Made by a program: the position numbers and the translations under genes
Notes under the pieces: model-generated
Told to the model about the DNA's origin: nothing
Seen by the model: the letters and a program-made list of their open reading frames with translations, nothing else
Database searches by the model: none
NCBI GenBank assembly: GCA_049724395.1
Contig: JAUGWO010000042.1
Coordinates: 124,001 to 188,000 of the forward strand
Length of the DNA: 64,000 nt
Direction of reading: 5' to 3'
Source: Spongospora subterranea f. sp. subterranea
Lineage: Eukaryota > Endomyxa: Phytomyxea > Phytomyxea > Plasmodiophorida
Shown here: in pieces, positions 46,421 through 56,907 of the stretch
How positions within the stretch are numbered: position 1 is the first letter of the stretch
Layout: every line of letters begins with the position of its first letter

Positions 46421-48052
46421 TTAAAATTTGATAGATCGGACTTCGGTGTCAATCGCTCCACCCCGGTATGTTCCCCGTTTAGCTTTGGTTTTTTCATGAC
46501 GAAAACCTTTGCCTTTTGTCACTATCAACTTCTGGCTTGCCTTGGCGCCATATGTTTCCCCCTTTTCCTGAATTGCAGCGTATGTATTGTCGCGAAGACG
46601 GCTATCCAAGAATGTCACCTCATTTGCTTTTATACGTTGAAATCTTTGCCCTGACGATCCAGCAGACATTGGGGTTTGAACATTTTTGGAATTTTTGGGG
46701 GTCTTCGCTTCAGGTAAGGAATTTCTCTTCGGTTGGACCTCCTCAGAAGAATCGCATTCCGACGAGGAGTCTTCATCGGAATCTGGAGACTCGTCTGAGC
46801 TGTCTTTCACGGCACTATCGTCACCTGAGGATTCAGAACTCGATTCTCCACCTTTGGCGCTTTCTTCTTCACTGTCGTCCGCTGCTTCCTCATCGCTATC
46901 GCTTGACGAATCGCCTTCGTCACTATCATCAACAGTACTGATAACCGCCATCTCTTCTTCATCTTCCGATTCATCGCTTGAGGAATTAGCGGCATCAACT
47001 GCACTTTTCATATTAATATCGCTGTCATCATCGGCTGACGATTCTTTCTCAGCTTCATCATCACTATCATCCGATGAATCTTCCGCCGCATCCATCTCGT
47101 CGTCGCTGGCGTCTTCGCTCTCATCACTATCGCTGCCATCCGATGAACCTTCAGCAGCCACAACCGCCTCCACCTCGTCGTCGCTGGCTTCTTCGCTCTC
47201 ATCGCTATCGCTGTCATCCGATGAACCTTCAGCAACCACAGCCGCCTTCACGTCGTCGTCGCTTGCTTCTTCGCTCTCATCGCTATCGCTGTCATCTGAA
47301 GAACCTTCAACAGCCACAACCGCTTCCATGTCGCTATCGCCTTCATCTTCGTCTGATGTCGGTTTTTCGTCTTCGTCGCTACTGCTTTCATCCGATGCGT
47401 CTTCACTTGCCACAGCCACTTCAACATCGTCTTCACTCTCTTGGCAATTATCATCCGAATTCTCCGAACTCTCATCGCTATTATCTGAATCAGACTCTTC
47501 TACGGCGACAGCAACATTTTCATCATCGCTATCGACTGATTCAGCATCGCTATCGTCAGCACTGTCAGTGGAAACTTCCTCGTCATCTTCAAATTCAGCT
47601 TCTTCTTCTGGTTCACTTTCTGAGTTACTGTCCGTACTCGTATACTCTTCAGCTTCGATGTCAACAAATGTTGGTTTCACTTCGTCATCCGAGTCAGAAT
47701 CGCTGTCAGAAACTGACGCCTTCGCAGTGGCTAAAGCAAATCTTTCTTCAGCAGCTTCGTCTTCCATATCATCTGAGCTGTCGTCACTAGAAGAGTCAAC
47801 AATTACAACTTTCCGTTTCTTCGCTGATTTCTTATCGACGGGGGACGCCGACGCGGATCGCGGTCGTTTCCAGTTCGAAAATATCGCTTGTAATGACTCA
47901 TTCTCATTGATTTGACCTTGGGATGGAATGTCCGCCTCCTTGGCCAACCTGGCAGCGGTCTTGGTCAATCCTTGATCTTTGAGAAACTGGGAGACCAGAA
48001 GCAATAACTGGGAGTCGGTGGACATATTTGAAATGGGATGAATACTGGGCAA
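46421..48052 (-). CDS. SRP40/NOLC1-like nucleolar phosphoprotein
   Basis: Intronless, 543 residues. N-terminal LisH-like dimerisation helix (QLLLLVSQFLKDQGLTKTAA), then more than 300 residues of acidic Ser/Asp/Glu repeats (casein kinase 2 sites, for example EGSSDDSDSDESEEASDD three times), then the C-terminal SRP40 domain: QRFQRIKANEVTFLDSRLRD, YGAKASQKLIVTKGKGFRHE and RGGAIDTEVRSIKF. This is the yeast Srp40/human Nopp140 layout, a chaperone of box C/D and H/ACA snoRNPs. ATG 48052 or the in-frame ATG 48025 (MSTDSQLLLL) may be the start; the upper one lies in a tandem duplication. Confidence 0.92.
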   Translation of the reverse strand: MPSIHPISNMSTDSQLLLLVSQFLKDQGLTKTAARLAKEADIPSQGQINENESLQAIFSNWKRPRSASASPVDKKSAKKRKVVIVDSSSDDSSDDMEDEAAEERFALATAKASVSDSDSDSDDEVKPTFVDIEAEEYTSTDSNSESEPEEEAEFEDDEEVSTDSADDSDAESVDSDDENVAVAVEESDSDNSDESSENSDDNCQESEDDVEVAVASEDASDESSSDEDEKPTSDEDEGDSDMEAVVAVEGSSDDSDSDESEEASDDDVKAAVVAEGSSDDSDSDESEEASDDEVEAVVAAEGSSDGSDSDESEDASDDEMDAAEDSSDDSDDEAEKESSADDDSDINMKSAVDAANSSSDESEDEEEMAVISTVDDSDEGDSSSDSDEEAADDSEEESAKGGESSSESSGDDSAVKDSSDESPDSDEDSSSECDSSEEVQPKRNSLPEAKTPKNSKNVQTPMSAGSSGQRFQRIKANEVTFLDSRLRDNTYAAIQEKGETYGAKASQKLIVTKGKGFRHEKTKAKRGTYRGGAIDTEVRSIKF

Positions 48053-48133
48053 TGGCGAGGGTGATTTTTTGAAATGTGTCTAGATGATTACTGGGCAATG
48101 GCGAGGGTGATTCTTGAAATGTGTCTAGTGTAC
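48043..48133. repeat. Tandem duplication of a 46-base unit at the SRP40 start
   Basis: TACTGGGCAATGGCGAGGGT... starts at 48043 and again at 48089, with the second copy one or two bases shorter in a T run. The first copy covers the upper possible start codon of the SRP40-like gene. Confidence 0.85.
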
Positions 48134-48845
48134 AATACACCGCAGTCATTCCATCACATTCAAAGTCCGCAACTCCGGAAAAACTGCGGCGATTTGTTGA
48201 ATTTCTCGTTGAAGTCACTTGAAAGTTGAAATAACTGCTTAGGAGCTGCGTTTTAGAGAACGGAATCTCATTTCTCGCGCTTTGCTGAACGGAAACCAGG
48301 ACAGTTACCTAAAGTTGATAATAATTCGCTTTATTTCAACGGTGAAGTTATATAATGTGAGGCTTGTATCAGTTTCTTTTGGTCCCTTCTCTTCATTTCC
48401 GCGTTGTGAAAATCGACACTCAGTGCTCATGGATCTCCAATAGCAACCTGGAATCTGGCCAGTTTCGAATTTAAAGGAGAGCATCTCGTAATTTTTGTCT
48501 CAGCCATCCTCTACTATGTAAAACGAGTTTGTTTGCTTGCTGCTGTTATCAATGATCTTGTCAAAAAAATGACTGTCAAAGTTATTGCTGTTCTGAGAAT
48601 CTGATGATTGTAAATGCGTATTACGTGAGATCGACAGGTGTATCCCTGTCGACTGTCACCAGAATTTTCAATGTCAAAAGTACTTTCTATCTGATACAGC
48701 TTATATGAAGCATTTCAGTCTCGGAAAAAAAAAAGGCTCTGATGGTTTGTTGACGTAGACTCAACGTAAAAGTTTACATAGACACCATTTCCAAGACATT
48801 ACATTTCGATTTTCGGCAATAATTATGATAACAAAACATTCTTTT
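48134..48845. other. Gap between SRP40-like and ALG7 genes
   Basis: Promoter side of the SRP40-like gene and 3' side of ALG7. No ORF or RNA gene seen. Confidence 0.4.
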
Positions 48846-50194
48846 TTAATAGAAATAGGTTGACAGTTGATATCGTACAAAAAACCCTATTAAACAGCAA
48901 AGAGCTTGAAACACCAACAGAATTATACAAAGGTGCTTTTCAGTCTTGGGACCAACCATCAGAAGAACCAAATTAACCAGATTCATATTTGTAGCGATCC
49001 CTTCGAGTTTACCGGTTTTCAAGTTGTACCTGGGGAGACGGTGCCTAATGCAGTGTCATTGTTTTGTGAAAGCAAAAGAAGCGTATGTTGTTTACCTAGG
49101 ACAGGGAATCAGCCCAAACAACTGGGGAAGAGAATATGCGAAGTTAATCAATTGAGGGATGAAAAATAGCAATAAGGTTTTGGAAAAATGCCCAAGAATG
49201 CCAGCTACAGCGAATGTCATCCCAGCATAGGTCGTGAATGTGTCACCGACAAATACGCGAGAGGGGTACCAATTAAATAAAAACAAAGCAACTACAGATG
49301 CAAAAATGAACAAACACCGAATACACCTAGATCAGTAGTTTACAAGTTGTGCAAAGAAACGGCAGCATCAGAGTCAATGAAAAGAAATGAGGGGCTGATT
49401 GAGGGCCAGAAACTTCAATAAAATTATGAACGAGAACAGCGAATGCAATAACGATGGATTGCCCTGTCTCAAGGCCGTTGATGCCGGCAAATATGTTGAT
49501 CGCGTTCGTAGTGAATATAGAAAGCATACACATGTAAACAAAATATAGCACATCTGAATAAAAGAGAATCAGCAAACCGCCTTTGTTATAGCGCTAAAAT
49601 CAAACTTACGCAGATCAAGAGAGGGTCCCACCAGAGACAGAAATGGCTTAGGAATTATGATCGTTGTGCCTCCTTGATACGCGACAAGAAGTGGGATCGA
49701 AGCTAAACCTGGCAGAATTAACTTTAGGCGCCAAGGTAATTCAAGAACATCGTCAGCGAAACCAAGCAACGTCATGAAACAGATTGAGTGCAACGCCGAA
49801 TTGTATTCCGCTTGCTAAGAAGATTAATGTCAACGAATCCTGACGCTAAACCAAAAAACAAGAACCAACGTGAAAAGCCGTCTCGCTGTTGATGAGCTGG
49901 CACACAGTAATACACAATAAGAACACAGATGCAGGCCAGATTCCCATCGCCTCTGGTCTATAACAGATCAATCAGATTCTGACGCCCAGATGGCATGAAC
50001 AATTACATCTTGATATTTTCAGACTTAGTCCCCTTCTTGTTTAGGTCGTACCCAAACAGGTTAGCCTTTTGATGGTAGTGTTGAACTCGCCCAATCAACA
50101 TATAAGAAGCGACAAAGCCGCATATAGATATCGCTAGCGTCGCCAAAAATTGTGTCGGCGATACTAACTTATTGACGACATCTGGCTGAACCAT
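48846..50194 (-). CDS. ALG7: UDP-GlcNAc:dolichyl-phosphate GlcNAc-1-phosphate transferase
   Basis: First enzyme of N-glycan assembly in the ER membrane, the target of tunicamycin. Multi-pass protein: [16 protein letters not shown] then a membrane helix, [44 protein letters not shown] (Asp-Asp metal motif), [20 protein letters not shown] (cytosolic active loop), [20 protein letters not shown] and, across an intron starting near 49,111, [20 protein letters not shown], with a final helix ([19 protein letters not shown]). TAA stop at 48846. At least four short introns; the one after LNKKGTK/ENIKM is clear from the PEAMG context. Confidence 0.92.
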
Positions 50195-50453
50195 GGAATG
50201 ATATTACGATCCCCTGAATCCGATTGCTCTATGTGGTTAATAGAGTGAACCGGAGTAAGTCGGGAAACAGTGCGGGGAGGAACAGCAACACGAGTGGAAC
50301 ACGCCTTACTTTCTACACCATTAATATGAAACGCACATTGGTATCGTCGCGTTCTACCTAGCCGCACCAGTCGAACTGAGAGATAACATAACAACGAGTG
50401 ATGTGTAACTCGTGATGAGGTGTATAAATAACATAGATGAGCGTATATATGGC

Positions 50454-51216
50454 TTAGTGAATAGTTATGGAACCTCGAGCGCGGACTGTCACTGATCCGT
50501 CTTTCCGCTTGAAATGCAACAAATCGGATGGCTTTCTGGCAAGAAGCTGGGATTCATGACGAAATACCTGAATTTGGCCGTCAATATCTGGATTGTACCC
50601 AGTAAGCAGTCGCCCAACAACAACATGTGCATCTGCCATGTCTTCTAGGCAGATTAATGCGTATTGATGGCCTCCGATTCCACTGTGTATTGTGCCCATG
50701 ACACTGATGGAGAGATCGCAAAGTTGTCTGAAGAAATCAATTACGTCTGCTTGATTAGGTGCTGCATCAAGAAGGACATCAATCCCATCAACAAACAGAA
50801 TGTCGTTATCCCTTTGCTGACTATCAGAGAAGTATTCCACAAGAGATTGCAGAGTTTTCTGAAGAAACCCGTAGTCATCCCAGAGCTCTTTGTCTGATAG
50901 GCAATCAATAAACGAAATTTTTCTGTTTTCGGCAGACACATTAATTGGGGCTCCCTGTTGATATCGATAAGCAAATTCCATAGTAAATTCTTAGACAACT
51001 AACGAGCTTTTGCAACTGAGAGCGATAATAATTTGCTGGTTCGAGGAACGAGAGGACGGCAATATGGGCAGTTGACCGCGATGACAGCACTGAGTTTATG
51101 GCACTAAGAGCAATCATGTCGGCGTTCGTATGCAAGTCGTTGATGAGAAGCCAGAACTGTCCATGGCAAGTATCCGGTGTCCATCCGACAGATGGCGCTG
51201 CGTCAAGACAACCCAT
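50454..51216 (-). CDS. ELP6: Elongator complex subunit ELP6
   Basis: RecA-like subunit of the Elp4-6 ring that helps Elongator modify wobble uridines of tRNA. WTPDTCHGQFWLLINDLHTN and IALSAINSVLSSRSTAHIAV are followed, after an intron at 50955-51003 that joins QKL to GAPINV, by NDILFVDGIDVLLDAAPNQA (Walker-B-like) and LARKPSDLLHFKRKDGSV. The Walker A lysine is absent, as is usual in Elp6. Length about 240 residues, slightly shorter than yeast Elp6. ATG 51216 reads MGCLDAAPSV. Confidence 0.85.
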
Positions 51217-51530
51217 GACTGTTCAGTAACAATTGCCCACTATCATTTCCGCAGTTTTTCCAAGATCGCGTTGCGGCAAATACAGTTTTACAGGGCATAA
51301 AGATCAACATGTTCCGACCTGTTCAACGATCCGTATTGTATGTTTCTAGATATGGGCGGATCTAGTTTCATAAATACTCCTTGATTTCGACAAACAGAGT
51401 AGGTAGGCTGTGCACAGTCACTTGTTGTGACCAGCGGATTGCGAGTTTGAGTCGTACAACCCAGCAAAACTGGGGTTTTCACCGGAGACCTTGCACTTCA
51501 TTTTGATGTTGTGTTTCTCGGCTTAGGCCG

Positions 51531-51717
51531 TTTCGAGCGCAAATTCTCTAATGAGGCGGTCGAATATATCCAGTCCCTTCAGACTACCTCCAGGGCGGTC
51601 TATATTGAAGGATCAAGAAGGAAATAGTTTTGAATCTGCGAAAGACAAACATCGAATCGCGGGTTCTGGATATGTTAGCATGTTTCGACCGCCTCATTAG
51701 AGAATTTGCGCTCGAAA
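51531..51717. repeat. Perfect 34-base inverted repeat with 119-base spacer
   Basis: Left arm 51531-51564 starts TTTCGAGCGCAAATTCTCTA; right arm 51684-51717 is its exact reverse complement. Just inside, TATATCCAG and CTGGATATG form a further imperfect pair. The spacer has no ORF. It adjoins the left side of the Ty3/gypsy fossil. Confidence 0.95.
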
Positions 51718-53560
51718 AGACGTTTTGGCTCCCGAGCGAGAACGATAAATAGGCGATCTTATGCCGAGAAACACGACGATTTCTTCACCGCGAATAAGGA
51801 TGAAGGACTCCTCTTCGACCTGATTCTGAAAGAGGCGGAGCAACAACACAAGTATTTTAAACCGATTGATAGCAACAAGCCGGCACATTCTTGCAGTTCG
51901 AAGCCGATCACAACTGCAACAGTGTCGCTAACGCCCCTCGAAAGGTTCCCGACACTATTCGAAGGAGATATGAAGGTCGGGCACTACCGGACGGCGGCTG
52001 CCTCGTCTGCAAGGGAAATCATTGGATTCAGGTTTGTCCAACCAGCACGCACACGCAATTGCAAGAGGCGTTCGCAAATTTTCCCAAGGCAAAACAACAG
52101 AATATCACTACGGATCTGTCGTGTATTCATGCCAAACGCAATCAATCGTTCTCTTCATCACATAATGCAGACGAGCAAACCGTGCGCGTCGGCAAACATA
52201 ACTCATGGCGATACGATCTCGACAACTGTTCTTCTCGTACAACTTTATCGCTCAGCATACTGCGAAAAATTCAGGGGACTGAAGTTGTCAGCGTGAAATA
52301 TCATGATCCACCACTTCGGGCGGAACAAGCGTTCAAGGACAATCCAATCACAATCGTCGCCTCTGCCAAACTGGATTTGACGTTGACAACGTCGACCGGC
52401 AAAACATGTAGTTTACGGGGACGTCAGTGCTACTCACTGAACAGGACCTGTCTGACGATATCATTCTGATCGACCAGCCCGAATATGTCGCATTGGGTAT
52501 TGATCCACATACGCTATTGATCGAGCGTCTGGCCAAGATATCTGGCAATCATCTGGAGGTGGAAGAACCCACGACCGACGATGACGCCGATTATGACATC
52601 TCCACCAAACTTCGTATCATGCGGAACATGATCACCGAAACGCGAGAGGAGTTTCCTGACGATTGCGAAAACGAACCCGGCGACGCTTACCTCGTCGAAA
52701 TAGGCGACAAGCGAGGTACACCAGTCAATGGACATGATGATTGATCGTGCAATAGCCGAAGGACTGACGAACGATTTCAAAGATCGTCTACGTGAGATCG
52801 TGTATCGACACGAAGACGTGTGGAGAACTAAACTGGGCAACGACCCGCCGGCAAAGGTTTCATCTATGAAAATCCATTTCAAAGCAGGCTGCCCCCATAA
52901 CCGCTCTCGCGCCCCACCAGTTCATCAAGATTTCATGCACAAGCACACCGCCGATCTGGAGCAGAACGGGTTCATCTACCGCAATCCACACGCCCGTTTT
53001 CCTGGTAATCGACAAAAAGGACACGTCCGTTCGTGGTCATCGTCTATGCATCGACACCAAAGATGTGAACAGCCGATCAGAACGAACAATTTGGCCGATG
53101 CCACATATAGATATAATTCCCAATTACCTACGTAACTCATCGATTTATATATTGCTGGACGCCTTCAAAGGCTACTGGCAGTTTCCCCTACATCCCGAAA
53201 TCGTAGGAACGCTGTTCCTTCATGACCCATGAAGCAGTTTACACGCCACGAAGAATCATACAAGGATTGGCCGACGTCGTTGTCGCGTTTCAAGCGGGAA
53301 TGCAAGAGGTGTTAGGCGATATCCTGTATAATGGCGTTTTACTGTAAGTTGACGACCGGTTGGGTTATACCCAAAACATCAATGATCATTTTCGTTTGCT
53401 CAACAAGCTTCTTGGCCTTTTAAATCGCTTCGGCATCAAGGTCAACCCGAATCGATGTAATCTTTATAAGAACACAGTAAAATGGTGCGGTCGCGTTATT
53501 TCCGCTGAAGGGACGTCATTCGACCGAGATATGGTATCCGCATTACCCAAAATGTGCAAA
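51700..53560 (+). mobile_element. Ty3/gypsy-like LTR retrotransposon fossil, partial
   Basis: Parts seen in order: a gag end with a CCHC-type zinc knuckle (CLVCKGNHWIQVC, near 52,010), a protease-linker region, and a reverse transcriptase (motifs QNGFIYRN near 52,970 and DAFKGYWQFPLHP near 53,160, then the region after the YVDD box to about 53,560). RNase H, integrase and both LTRs were not found. It is broken at several places and truncated at the right, so it is an old dead copy. It lies between ELP6 and NPRL2. Confidence 0.7.
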
Positions 53561-53744
53561 CAAGGCAAAAATCAGGCATGGCGCCATTGCATAATGTACA
53601 TGATACGCCAGCAGTCGAAAAGCCCAACCCTTCTTCCATCATTCCGACAATACCTGTTTTCGACAATACCTGTTGGCCGGTGCATATTTGCACTGGAGAC
53701 AAAAAATGACCAGCTTGTGTGTTTATCTCATTACAGTTACACAA

Positions 53745-55309
53745 TTATAGGATCGAGCTAATCATCTGCTCGACTTCTACTCTGGAAGAACCTAATCGGC
53801 AACATATCTCGTCTAGAGAACAGTTCCCGTCCAACATCGCGTCGAGTAACTCATATCGGTCGCTTAACGCAGCGCCTCGTGTCTCTCCGAAATCACTTTT
53901 GATACGCATGGGATAAATATATACGCGGCGAATAAGCCCGTTGGCCAACCCGAAGGTCAAGAAACGCCTAATATCAACGATCCTTTGCCTCAAAACCGCA
54001 TTCGATTCACACAGTTGCTGGACTCGGAGTCCTCGACGAAGCTGTGCATAAAGGCAAAACACGGTTCTTGGGCTTACCTATACAGTTGAATCAATACACC
54101 TTGCACAAATGTGTGTGAAATGTGTACTCGTTTACTTGTTGATTGCCGCATACAACATACTGGATACATGCGGATTGCATGTTTGGATCAGTTGCCAATC
54201 TGCTGATTCGTGGCGTCACACAATACATATTAGAACTGTGATCAAATTGTGTTGAACTTCAGATCAGCACAATTGATCCATCTTACAATTGAAAAATATC
54301 CTGAAAGATGATTAGGTTATAGAACAGAAGTTGTCGAAGACATTCAGTGACTATTTCGACGTCAACTTTGGAAAGAACGGCGATCCGCTTGACATAATTC
54401 ACACCTAGTTCAACTAATTATAACCGTCTGGGAAATGACTAGCGTAGTCCCCCAATACGTACCATCAATATAGGGCATTATCTGTTGCAGAGTGAGGTCC
54501 CATTGAACAATTTGCTTTTTTATATCCTGAACAAGAATCGGGACTTCATGAGTGCGAATCTGCGTTGGCAGACTTCTTTGAGGAAACAATTTTAAATTGA
54601 TTTCCTAAAATTGAACAGTTAGCATGCATATGTATGGCGAAATGGTGTAATCTTACAGTGTCCACATTATTGATAAATACCGAGCATTCCCCAGAATCTC
54701 GAAGTCCAAGAAATATTCGTGGAAGAAGATCCGCCAACGCCGACTTTTTTGTCGGATTTGAAAACAGCTCGCTTTCTAACTGATATGGAGTCGTAAGATT
54801 GAGCAAGTTTGAAAAAACAAATTTCTGAACACCTCCAAAGTCTCAAGAAGATGTGCTAGTTTCTTGACTACGCATCGGTATGGAAAACTGTCAGCTGATT
54901 TTTCCAGAACACAAAACGCCTGCAATAATGATATCAATTTCAGATGAATACGTGAAGATTGTGCAACCATACATTGAAGATGAGGCAATTCCTTTCATAT
55001 TTAGTGTGTTCTAAGCGGACGGCGCAACCAAGAAGCTGATGTCCAATAGCGGTTCTATCACAGATGTATTTCTAGATAATCCGTATTAACGACCACAAAC
55101 ACATACAGGGTAATGAGTTTTCCACATAATTCTTCATCGGTAATCAGGAAATCCGATACCTTTTCAAAAGATTCTACCGAAAGGGACCTGAACCATTGCG
55201 ATGGGCCTACATTGATAAAAAACAATCATAATACGAACTCAGGAGGATATTGATATGTCACAGTCGGCCCAACAACATTGTCAAATTCACAGATGCAGAT
55301 CGCCTCCAT
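53745..55309 (-). CDS. NPR2: NPRL2 (Npr2), GATOR1/SEACIT subunit
   Basis: Part of the complex that turns TORC1 off when amino acids are short. Start ATG 55309 reads MEAICICEFDNVVGPTVTYQ, the usual longin-like opening. Exons with short introns give SLSVESFEKVSDFLITDEEL, YRCVVKKLAHLLETLEV, PRIFLGLRDSGECSVFINNV, LPTQIRTHEVPILVQDIK with QWDLTLQQIMPYIDGVNYVK, and the C-terminal QRIVDIRRFLTFGLANGLIR and LDEICCRLGSSRVEVEQMIS (winged helix). Stop at 53745. Family order and length (about 390 residues) agree with Npr2. Confidence 0.85.
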
Positions 55310-55765
55310 AAGTGGCGAATGGGGACAGCAATCGAGGGGTTGGCGGATGGCCGGTTGGGTCCGGAGGACCGCCTCCCACCAGGATGTGCTAATCATAAAT
55401 GTTTTTATTCTTGAATATAACAATTCAGTTCAGCAGCAAAATCAACACGAGACGCCAAGATTTCTTGTTGCATTTAATTCGAAGACGTATTGCATTGTCC
55501 TTCTGTATTTTAGTTTTCCAATAGGTATTTTACGACTGTGAAAATTGTTGCCTGTTGTATTGTGATTCTGCTCCCTCCCATCCCAGTAGCCCATCCCAGC
55601 TTGTTCTTCTCTGTTCACCACAATGATTTGTAGCGACCAACGAACCCAATGGTCAGGTTCTTTCTTTGTCAATCTTTGCGGACTTCTCATCATAATCACC
55701 TTTCAGTGCTGATTACCGATGTTTTGATAATCGGAAACTCATCGTATTCATTACACCTAGTAATT
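55310..55765. other. Shared gap between divergent NPRL2 and a small basic ORF
   Basis: Must contain both promoters. No defined element seen. Confidence 0.35.
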
Positions 55766-56155
55766 ATGTCGTTCGATCTGGGCCGATGCTCGGGTTTCGA
55801 TGATTTGCAGATCGATATTGAGGGTCAGGCCAGGGAGCTGGAAAGGTTCGCTCAAGAACGGGCAGATGCAGAGTTTGCAGCCTGGCTACAGTCACAAAAT
55901 CAGGAAGCCGCACAACCGGATACGCACGGAACCGACCATCAGTTTCTGGTCAATGATAAGACAGTGACACAGATATTGGCATCATCGTCCAAACCTGTCA
56001 AGAGGAAACCGGAGCCTAAGAAGAAAGAACAGAAAGGTGGTCGCAACAACCAAAAAGGCAAAGGCAAAGGTAAACTGGCCAACTCCCGTAAAAATGAGGA
56101 AATACCTATAAAGTATAACACGAGACGACATGTAAGGATTGCCAAAAAATTTTGA
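55766..56155 (+). CDS. Small basic protein, unknown
   Basis: 129 residues, no intron. An N-terminal helical part (ELERFAQERADAEFAAWLQS) is followed by a Lys/Gly-rich tail (KPEPKKKEQKGGRNNQKGKG) and RRHVRIAKKF. The tail suggests nucleic-acid binding or nucleolar placing. It lies 126 bases before the NYN ribonuclease on the same strand; a joint gene is possible but no splice is required. Confidence 0.45.
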   Translation: MSFDLGRCSGFDDLQIDIEGQARELERFAQERADAEFAAWLQSQNQEAAQPDTHGTDHQFLVNDKTVTQILASSSKPVKRKPEPKKKEQKGGRNNQKGKGKGKLANSRKNEEIPIKYNTRRHVRIAKKF

Positions 56156-56281
56156 AAACTATCATCTAATAATCAATCTCAGCAGGCAAAAACATATGTC
56201 GAATCTAGTGCCGATCTCGACAATGAAAGACAAGGTCAACTTAAGATCATATGCATCCATCATATTTGATATTGTTGCTAA

Positions 56282-56851
56282 ATGTGCTACCCAACAGATG
56301 TGATAGCTCCATGGCTTGGTTCATCCATCCCGTCGAATTGTCTCGTTGTTATTGATGGATGTAATGTCGCAATTCACGCTGGGCGAACTGAGACGTTCAG
56401 TGTTGCGGGCCTGCAGAACGCGATCGCCTACTTCACCAAGGCCGGTTGCCGAGTGGAAACATTCCTCCCACAGGTCTGCCTTATTGAAGGGTTTAAGCCG
56501 AAATCAAAGCATCCCGACGAACCATGGCGTCCACCAGATGATCTGGCTAATCTGAACAGGGTATGGAAACAATGACCACGTAAAGATTGCTAACTTTGTT
56601 TGCGACAGCTCTTCGTAGAAGGGCAAATTAGCGTGACACCTTCTGGCGACTATGATGATTCTTATATCCTTCAATTCGCAATGCAAAACGACGGGATCAT
56701 TATTTCTAACGATAAGTTCAGAGATATTGTCAAGAAGCAGGGTCGCGCTGAACTGAGTCAATGGATCAAACAGCATGTCTGCAGTTTCTCCTATGTCAGG
56801 TTGGATTTTTTTCCAAATCCAAATTTCAAATGGCCACAATCAATAACATAA
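56282..56851 (+). CDS. NYN/PIN-like ribonuclease, Zc3h12a (Regnase) type
   Basis: Endoribonuclease domain. NCLVVIDGCNVAIHAGRTET with its first acidic residue, the helix QNAIAYFTKAGCRVETFLPQ, then, after an intron (GTATGGAA...GCGACAG, ending near 56,627), LNRLFVEGQISVTPSGDYDD, SYILQFAMQNDGIIISNDKF (acidic active-site cluster) and RLDFFPNPNFKWPQS. No CCCH finger follows, unlike animal Regnases. Start is the ATG at 56282 or an upstream exon. Target RNAs unknown. Confidence 0.8.
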
Positions 56852-56907
56852 AATGTACAAAGAAAAACTGTAAATCATAAATTTAAAAAGAGAAACTGTT
56901 AAGATAT

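Noticed and set aside
46686-47915. A 409-residue Ser/Leu-rich ORF on the plus strand
   Set aside because: It is the antisense reading of the acidic Ser/Asp/Glu repeats of the SRP40-like gene, whose LisH and C-terminal domains are on the minus strand.
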